Of a stretch of 64,000 bases of DNA, positions 56,565-64,000 are shown piece by piece (within the stretch, counting starts at the first letter, position 1; every line of letters starts with the position of its first letter). Source of the DNA: Cocos nucifera. Lineage: Eukaryota > Streptophyta > Magnoliopsida > Arecales > Arecaceae. Under the pieces are notes generated by a model, which was not told the origin of the DNA, searched no databases, and saw only the letters and a list, made by a program, of their open reading frames with translations. Position numbers and translations under genes: made by a program. The stretch spans positions 142,542 to 206,541 of the forward strand of contig QRFJ01002316.1 of the NCBI GenBank assembly GCA_006176705.1, read 5' to 3'.

Positions 56565-58639
56565 TGAAGAAACTTTTTCAAGTATGCATGCAATATTAAT
56601 ATAAAAAAATACAGTGGAAGAAAACTAATCTAACATGCATTTATAAGATCATATCTTATAAAGCTAGGATCTATTATACCTTAAGATCAAGACATAAAAA
56701 TAGATCATGAAGATTAGGTCTTCATCTTTGCATGGATAGATTTTCACCATGATTTGATGATCATAAAAATCTTGTCACAGGTTCTTGAAGAGCCACACAC
56801 ATGTCCGATCTCTACAAATATCTACATAAAAATGGCCTAAAATGCTCCACTTGATCTCGATCTTTTTTCTTAAAGAAAGATCAGCATGCACTCTTCCACG
56901 ACCAGCCTTTGGATCTAAATCAGTGCTTAATTTAGATGTAAGTGGAAGGAAGAGATGAGGGAGAAAAGAGGACTCATTTCTTTCTTTGGCGTGGAGATAG
57001 AACGAGAATGGCTTAACCTTTAGGCATGGAGAAGAGGGGATGCCCAACACCTTTGGGCATGAGGGAGAGAGAGGGAGAGATGGCGTGAGGCCTGGAGGGG
57101 GTGCATGATCTAATTTTTTACTTTCATATTCAAGTTAAGAGGGATCATATCTCTCTTTTGAATTTAAATAGATCCAAAGAATCATAGAGGCTTAAGGCTT
57201 TGATCAGTCAATGCCTAAAAGCAGAAGGATTCCTCTCATGGGCATGCACATGTCATGGATGCCAACCCTTTCTCTCCCTATCTCATGCAAACAATAGATG
57301 AGGGTGCTAACTATTGGCGCCCCTTCTCATCTCTATGCTGATGGGGCGTGCACCCCTCTCTCTTCTTTCTTCACGCACAAACCAGATGGGACACCCAACA
57401 CTTGGCACCCCTTTTTCTTGTGCATGTATTTGACTAGTTAACTCTTTATCTAACAAGGAGTCCAAGTTTCAAGAGGATTTAGATTTAACCATGTATTAGC
57501 ATGGGATTCCTAAACCCAAAAGGATTTCATAAATCCTAACCCAATTAGGATTTCACATATCCAATTTTACAATCCTAGATCAATTTTCTATTGTGTGTAA
57601 TCCTATAAGTTTAATTCTATCTAGTAATAAGATATATTATAATCTCCATCAATAATATCATTGAAACTTCTTTCAATGGATTGGAACACTTTCAATTCAA
57701 CCAATTGAGATTTATTGATTATCAAAATAATTCTCATTAATCTCATAATCCACTAGTGATACCTAGCAGTATGTAGTGGCAATCTAATAGAATTAAATAG
57801 ATGAATCTTTAAGTATAGTTACTATGTGATTTGGTTCTTCTATCATGAGTTTCGATAAGATGAAGGTTATGGATAACTCATCAAATCTCATCATCTATCA
57901 TATATAAGATTGAATCAACTCAAGTTCATTTATGACTTATAGAAACTTTTTTTCATTGTTCATACTACCATGGCCATGGTCTTCTAAACTCAGTCTCATG
58001 AATAACATAAAACTACCTTTTATCTACTAAGATCAATAGATTCCATCTAGATGCACATCCTATTTGTGCAATGAACCTATTATAACCAATATACATCGTA
58101 AGATTATGAATGGCTAAATAATTAAGTAATTATGCAGTCAAACTACAATGATCTTATTGTGAATAGTTGAGGCACCATAGATTAAAGAACTACTCATACT
58201 ACTACAGCATCGAGTAAGTCATTGATGAGTAGATAGATATCCAAGTGACTACTCGTATTGGTCATACTCGGTATACTTGTTCTCTAATAACTATCTATAC
58301 TCTTGCTCTAGTATCTCCATACTATAAACTTGAGACTCGTCTATTAAAAAAAAGTGATATTGGCACTAATCTTACTAGATCAAATACCATCCTTATGATG
58401 ATCCATTGATCGAAAATAATTGATGAATTAATCATCAATGACACATGCCTTAAATTCTTAATTTTTGAGAATATATATCATCATCTTATTAATTCATTAG
58501 ATGATTCATAGACACATTACATAACATAAATAAGAAAAATAATTTAATTTTATTTATTTTAATAATTTAATTATAAAATTATGCTCCTAAAAAATTTACA
58601 TGCGTAAGCCAAATTAACTTCTAGGGCATACATCTAATA
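56565..58639 (-). mobile_element. Solo copia LTR inside Tat gag
   Basis: It begins tgaagaaactttttcaag and ends catctaata. The 5-bp flanks are gaggt (56560-56564) and gaggc (58640-58644), a near-perfect target duplication, and gag sequence resumes on both sides. The LTR contains blocks shared with the copia LTR at 52571-54818, such as 'gtgatacctagcagtatgta' and 'ccttatgatgatccattgat', but is more diverged, so it is a related subfamily. An open frame at 56775-57050 has no coding support. Orientation is by similarity of ends. Confidence 0.82.
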
Positions 58640-58644
58640 GAGGC

Positions 58645-59229
58645 TTGAAATGAAGTCCTCCAATTGGAGGGCTCCGACGATCGGCACCTCTGATCGTCCC
58701 TTCTTGAGCTTCGAGGATATGGAGACGAGTGGTGTGAAATCGGACCTATCAATTGTGATCGTTGGCATGGCATTAAAGCTGAGTTGGATTGCCGACGACC
58801 TCGCTCTGATCCTTTTATGCGGGTCCAGTGGCTATGTTGAGATGGGGCTGTGCTAAAGGAGCTTAGGACTTGACCGCACTCTGCTGCTGCTATTGCACAT
58901 CAGCTGTGAGTGCTTGGACCTACCCCGCCAAAGCTTCAATCGAATCCGAATTAATGGCAATGAATTGTTAGGAAGGCTGTTCCGTGGCAGTTTGAACATT
59001 AGGTGCGCTATGCAAAGAAAATATCGGCATGATATGGAGAAATGATTTTGATATCTGGTTCTCACCATCTTCCTTCGAAAATAAGATTAGGGATCCTTTC
59101 TCTAGTACCAATATGTTACTCCACCTCTCCGACATGGACAACAACTGAAACTCTTTGAAGAGTAAGAGCAAGTTGGGGTGAGCCAGCTTCCTACGATTAT
59201 CTACAAAGAAAGTCCACGAATACTAAAGA
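58645..59229 (-). pseudogene. Tat-type gag N-terminus and leader, decayed
   Basis: On the minus strand, frames near 59068-59171 read KEFQLLSMSERWSNILVLEK, followed by QALTADVQ and further short pieces that fit a gag N-terminal helix, with stops. The purine-rich region at 59180-59230 probably contains the primer site, but I cannot fix it. Confidence 0.5.
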
Positions 59230-59761
59230 AAAAGATGGTGGGTTCTCTGGTGGCGGATCCTCCGATGGTTAAGTTAGTAAGAGTCGGAGGGAGCGAACAT
59301 TATAAGAAGATAATGAGAATAGTCACTAGTGCCTAGAGAGAATGTCCTCCCCTTTTCCCCTTTTCTTCCTTTTTATGGGAAAAAGCTTGCCGGGCCATTG
59401 AGGCCGTTTGACTGGAGTAGTAGATTGTCAGTAGTTGGCTATGGTGTCAGCTTTTTGCGAGGAAGGAATATTCGCTATTGCAATGAAATGCCAACTCAGT
59501 ATGATCCGCACTCCAAGTGTCTCTCGTAACTTCTGCATGGCAGTTTAACTTGTAGAGAAGTGGGATGGAATGAGATATGATTACTAGGATACGGATCATA
59601 TCAACCTCATCTGAAGGCCGACCACCTGTGATCGGTGACCATCCAATGACATTGGCGTTGTGCAGTTAGTATGCTCTGGGTTATCCACATCATCATGCCA
59701 AGTGTTTACCTCATCCTTATAGATTGAACATGTTATCAGGTGGATCAGCCCATGTCCAACA
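59230..59761 (-). repeat. Tat-type LTR (5' LTR, short)
   Basis: On the minus strand the segment starts TGTTGGACATGGGC at 59761 and runs to an end near 59230 that contains 'ttaaccatcggaggatcc', resembling 'ttgaccattggagggtcc' in U5 of the first Tat element (1681-1700). It is only about 530 bp, so it is a shorter LTR than at 433-1810 or has a deletion. No target duplication can be tested. Confidence 0.5.
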
Positions 59762-61218
59762 AGTAGTGATGGTAATGAGAAAATCAATGCATAAAGGAGA
59801 GAATAAAAGATGATAAGAGATCATTTTCCAGATACCATAATGTATCTTTTATCTTTAGTATTTGCTTCTTTATTATTTGTTATGGTAAATCATTACGTTT
59901 CAGGCTTAGGGTTCATTAACAAATGTGTGTTATCATTTTATAAGCGGTGTTTTTAATACCGCAAACTTCAATTACAGGCCATAGAGTTGAATAGGAATGC
60001 TAGTGGTGCCTTGTTTTGTAAATCTGTATTTTGCTATAATCCATATTATAGCTTAAAGTAAAATCTGAATGTGGAGCCAAAATTTTCATAGTTGTTCTTG
60101 GTTTCAATGCGGATCCAAAGCAGTTTAGTTGTGGTTCTCCACCGCATCCACCTACAACCTTAAATCATTTTTCCTATTTCATTAAGATGATATGTACCTT
60201 CACATTTTTTTTCGTCTGAACTCAAAGGATATGTACATTTGAACCAAGTGTAGGATCTCATCTTTTTAATTTTTTTCCTGAACAGATAGAAGCTTTACAC
60301 GAAAGCACCTGTAGTTGCCTCAAATAAATCAAATTTATACGTATTGGTTTCGTTTCTTTTTTTTGGGTATATTATCAGTAACATGGTTGGGGCTTTTAGC
60401 ATTTAGACAGATATGAAGTGGCTTTCTAGTACCAATAAATTTTTAAAATTTCATAGGATAATGAATTTTTTTCAAAAGAATGGACATAAAGTTTGAATTA
60501 TTAGCAAACTTAGATGTCCTTTTCATATAATTCTTATATTTTAATGCATGTGAACCATGTGACTAATTCAAGAACTAATGATATATTTGGGATCATATTG
60601 ATGTATACATTCTAAAGAGGGTCATCTACTGAAGGACGACAAGAACCACGGAAACTAATGAGTCTCACAGCTAACACATCTAGGTAAACAACGATAAACA
60701 AATCACATGACTAATATTATCTAACAAATGAAACACTGCGTAGTTAAGCGACTTCCTGAGAAAGCATCATTCCTGAGAATATAACATATCTTTCAAAGGG
60801 CAATTAACAGAGCATTCATGAGATTCTCAGAAGCTAAAAGATATGAGAAATAGTTGAAAAAACAAGAGAGCCATTTGGAACCGTTGTGTAGGATAATGTC
60901 AATGCAACAGCCTCCCATCTACCCATAGTTTCTCAAAATCCACAACGAGGAGCATTTTTACTAGAGTCAGCATCCAGCATTACAACTAAGCTTGATTTTT
61001 AAAAATGCTGTAATGTTTATGACTTTTGCAAGTCTACCATGAACTATTAAATAGAAATTGATATTGTCTCCGATATGCAGCAAACCAAGAATAAGCTAAA
61101 AGACAAAGAAAGCAGTCCCATCAATTGTACTCTTTGAGAATAAGCTAACAATTAAAACTAAGATGGAAGTCCTATCAACCTTCAATCTAAGCATTTATTT
61201 TGATCATAAGTTCCCGAG
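59762..61218. other. Intergenic DNA and probable 3' UTR of the flotillin gene
   Basis: No coding sequence is visible. On the minus strand an AATAAA signal lies just after the flotillin stop (61194-61199), and the 3' UTR may extend further left. The stretch has no recognisable transposon sequence except near 59762. Confidence 0.5.
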
Positions 61219-61731
61219 TTAGTTGCCAGATGAGTTGGTGAGCTTGCCCATCCATGGTGGTGGTAGCATTCCTGTCTGCTCTTGGACTGTCTCAAATAGA
61301 GGTGGCAGCATACGGTACACCCCAGCCAGCTCCTGCATGGCTCCGTTGCTGCTCTGGCTCCTGTCAATGATCTCACCACCATTGGTCCAAACACTGATCT
61401 TTGGCTGGAGTCCCTTCACAGCCTCAGCATTGATCCTTGCCATCTCACTGTAACTCCCGTTAGTGATCAGGAGGTAGTCTCTCAGGGCAGCGTAATTTCC
61501 TCCGAGTGATTCAAGAAGCTTGCGAAGGTAAAGTCCTTGGGCCTCTGCGAGGGCAAGCATCCCCTCCGCCTCCTTTTTCTTTGCATACAGCTCTCCATCA
61601 GCCTGCTGCTGGCGTGCAAAGAATGCTGCTTCAGCTAAAGCCCGGCGTCCCTCCGCTTCCTTCTCTTGCTCATAGAGTGCAGCTTCAGCAATCTTTTGCT
61701 TCTTATACAGCTCCCAGTTTGCTTCTTGAAC
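61219..61731 (-). CDS. FLOT: Flotillin-like protein, last exon
   Basis: The last exon of a flotillin-like gene, 170 codons plus TAA. Flotillins are SPFH-domain proteins that sit on the inner face of the plasma membrane in sterol-rich microdomains and take part in endocytosis and, in plants, growth and microbe responses. The exon encodes VQEANWELYKKQKIAEAALY, EAEGRRALAEAAFFARQQ, the Ala/Glu coiled-coil end, EAQGLYLRKLLESLGGNYAA, LRDYLLITNGSYSEMARINA and GLQPKISVWTNGGE, and ends in PPPWMGKLTNSSGN. The order and C-terminus match plant flotillin-like proteins. The upstream boundary is an AG acceptor at 61732-61733 (ttacag), in phase 0. No lesion is visible. Exact paralogue not determined. Confidence 0.93.
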   Translation of the reverse strand, partial: VQEANWELYKKQKIAEAALYEQEKEAEGRRALAEAAFFARQQQADGELYAKKKEAEGMLALAEAQGLYLRKLLESLGGNYAALRDYLLITNGSYSEMARINAEAVKGLQPKISVWTNGGEIIDRSQSSNGAMQELAGVYRMLPPLFETVQEQTGMLPPPWMGKLTNSSGN

Positions 61732-63763
61732 CTGTAATTAGAAATAATTAGTAATTTGAAAAATATGTTTAAATAGTCAGTCTTCAAAAAGTGAAAGGAA
61801 AAGGTTAGGGTGATCAACTGAAGCCTGCGGGCCAATTAAGCCACAATCATTCCACACAATACCTTGATGTGTGGGACTTGAACTGAATGAAGACCCCACA
61901 TCAAGAAGTGAAGAGCTAGGTGCGGCATAGAAGTACATCTAAATCAACAACCTCGCTAACTCATGTAGTGAAAAAAAGATTAGTAAATAAATGTGCAAAT
62001 TGTACCGCATTTTTGAAAATGTACCGATAGGTTTAAAATCTATAAAGCAGAAGTTATTACTTAATTTTAATGGTCAACTCAAATAACAAGACACCATGAG
62101 CAAAACTTCTTCTGCTCTTCCAAACGAAAGCTAGTATGCAAATTGTGTTGCATCCTTTGAAAATGTAATGATAGGTTTGAAATTCACAGACGAAAAGCTA
62201 TCACTTATTTTTAGTAGTTAACTCAAATAATAAGGCAACGACTAAAACTTCTTCTGCTTTTCCAAATGAAAGCTAGTTAGAATAACAAGTCATCAAAATA
62301 TGGAATCTTATCTTGAAAGACATATCAGAGGAGACCTTCCAAGACATGTTGTTTAGCTCGTGTGCGAAACATCCAACTTAAAAAAGAAATATGATGAGCG
62401 ATTAACAAGTGCTTTTGTAATGGTCTTAGATGATGTATGGAAAATATATATGTTACAAAAAGATTAAGGGAACTTGAGATTAAATAATATCTCTCCTTGC
62501 TTTAAAACTATATTATTACTAAAGAATATACATTTAGTAAATAAACCAATTATCCTACATATCCAAGGAGCAATAACCACGTAAAAATAAAAATAAAAAT
62601 TAAAAAAATCAAGGAACAATGACTTCATCACGAGCAAATTCTGTTAAAGGTAGCTACTCAGAGTCATCTTTATACATGGAGAATCTGTATATTGCTTTGT
62701 TTTTGTGAATCACTTAATTTGTTAAAAGAAGCAAAGTGATACTTAATTATAACTACTTGAAATAGTAAAGCATATATAAACGAACAAGTTCCCTTCCTAT
62801 ATATGCGCAGCATAAGTTTCCTAGATAATCATGTATCTCCTAAATAAGCTCAATCCATTTCTTTGATCGATGTCACATTCCCATTTCTCCTGTGAATTAA
62901 TGGGACTGAAAGAATAGTTGAAAATTTATAAATGAACAATCCTAATCATCCGGTGCCTACGTATACAGAATTAGGTCATGGAAGCGCCCGTGCGTATGAA
63001 TGAAAAATGGTATTTGGTTTGATGCATTAATGGGTGGACTTAGTAGATTAGAATCCAATCTAAAATTTAAAAAGCCATGAATGGTTCAAAATAGACCGCT
63101 GGCACACTACGATATATAGCAGCAGCCAGGGATGTAGTTTTTCAGGGAACAGTAATTTACAGTTAAGAAAAGATATGAAGAAATTAGTGGGACAAAAAGA
63201 TGTTGGAAATTCTACTTTAAAACAGAGAGAAGCTAAGAAAAGATTACTGACATGATTTAGATATGTAGAAAAGTTATTAGCAGAGCCAAGAACAATAAAA
63301 GCATTACGATAACATCAATCACTGACTGGAACAGATGATGAATTTATAAAGTTGCTTCTAAAAATGTGTGAACATTATTTAAGAATTTTTGAGTAATTAA
63401 GATCATATTAATTGTTACTTAGCACTAAACCCAATATACAACTAATCAGGTCTGGTTAAACTTGATCCTTTTGGACGTTTTAATTTGACAATATTACAAA
63501 AGAAATAAAAGCTTATTTTATATCCGTAGACTTATTTATTTAAAAACATAAGTAACAGAGGCAAGAACCATTAAAAAAAAAAAGCGGAATAATTTATGAT
63601 AGTTATTCTTCAATAAATCATCATTAAATCTATGGATTAACATATTATAAAACCGCTAAATAATAAGGCATAATATAATCCTTGTAACTCGAGAACAATT
63701 CAAAGAATCATTCATCTAAGAACTACAGACCGATGGAGGGAACAGGTAGCAAAACAGTACTAC
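61732..63763 (-). other. Intron of the flotillin-like gene
   Basis: A 2032-bp GT-AG intron: donor gatgaag|gtagta at 63763, acceptor ttacag at 61732. It is AT-rich; I see no coding sequence or transposon in it. It separates EMK from VQEANW in phase 0, which agrees with a continuous flotillin coiled coil. Confidence 0.9.
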
Positions 63764-64000
63764 CTTCATCTCATAATCCACGACAGCCTTGCTGAGGCAC
63801 TCTGCCTTGAGCTTCTCGGTCTGCCGCACGGCGTTCTTCCTTTCGACCTCCATCTGCAGCTCCGCCTCCCTGATCGCCACCGCCTTGTCGGCCTCCAACT
63901 CCGCCATCTTCGCCTGCCGATCCCACCCGGCCTTCTTCATCGCCAGCTCAGCGTTCGCCTCCGCCACCTCCGCCTCCCTCTGGTTCTCATAAATCTTCAC
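63764..64000 (-). CDS. FLOT: Flotillin-like protein, internal exon (partial)
   Basis: The exon runs off the window; its 79 codons start with GTG at 64000, which is an internal codon, not a start. It encodes KIYENQREAEVAEANAELAM, then KKAGWDRQAKMAELEADKAV, AIREAELQMEVERKNAV and LKAECLSKAVVDYEMK, the Ala/Glu-rich coiled coil after the SPFH domain that mediates flotillin oligomerisation. The N-terminal SPFH domain and promoter lie beyond the window. The exon is much more GC-rich than the repeats to the left, in keeping with a host gene under selection. Confidence 0.93.

Larger units (their letters stand above)
54819..59761 (-). mobile_element. Tat-type gypsy element, 5' half, split by a solo copia LTR
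   Basis: Right to left: LTR (59230-59761), gag N-terminal part, a solo copia LTR (56565-58639), gag C-terminal part and protease up to the breakpoint at 54819. The content corresponds to 433-3960 of the first Tat element on the other strand, but it is a different, more diverged copy. The rest of pol is missing. Confidence 0.75.

Noticed and set aside
56775..57050. Minus-strand 91-codon frame in the solo LTR
   Set aside because: It lies in LTR sequence that recurs as noncoding DNA; composition and motifs do not support a protein.
61223..61751. Plus-strand frames of 76 and 81 codons over the flotillin exon
   Set aside because: Shadows of the flotillin exon on the minus strand, which has the conserved protein and splice site.

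Overview
This is a plant nuclear window. It is AT-rich and dominated by decayed Ty3/gypsy (Tat-type and Athila-type) and Ty1/copia (Tork-like and SIRE-like) LTR retrotransposons. The only clear host gene, at the right edge, is a flotillin-like gene with a phase-0 GT-AG intron of about 2 kb. The retrotransposon mix and a GC-rich exon in AT-rich surroundings suggest a monocot, possibly a palm; that identification is a weak inference.

Layout. 1-432: unassigned flank. 433-13107: a plus-strand Tat-type gypsy element with both LTRs (the right one truncated), decayed gag, protease, RT, RNase H, a second archaeal-like RNase H and integrase, then a 115-bp tandem repeat and a long antisense gene with a coiled coil and a gypsy-type transposon domain. 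13108-18524: a minus-strand Athila body, cut at both ends but with few lesions. 18525-31846: the 5' leader and very long LTR of a minus-strand copia element; the LTR hosts a SIRE-like element without visible pol (22111-28850) and a solo copia LTR with an internal inversion (29016-31698). 31849-39374: a second, older minus-strand Athila with its 5' LTR. 39375-46344: a third Athila, plus strand, with gag but no pol. 46345-54818: a copia element with both LTRs, PBS and PPT, but an integrase deletion and flanks from two different host elements. 54819-59761: a minus-strand Tat-type 5' half (LTR, gag, protease) split by a solo copia LTR. 59762-61218: intergenic. 61219-64000: flotillin 3' part.

The order of insertions can be partly read. 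The SIRE-like element and solo LTRs sit inside other elements with near-perfect 5-bp target duplications. The second Athila sits inside the 5' LTR of the third, giving a head-to-head inverted repeat several kb long. No retrotransposon here looks autonomous. I see no bacterial-type system, CRISPR array, rRNA or tRNA gene. The most unusual features are the antisense gene plus tandem repeat of the first Tat element, the inverted solo LTR with outward TATA boxes, the integrase-less chimeric copia, and the SIRE-like element with a transposon-protein domain. All coordinates of LTR ends and lesions come from reading by eye and may be off by a few bases.
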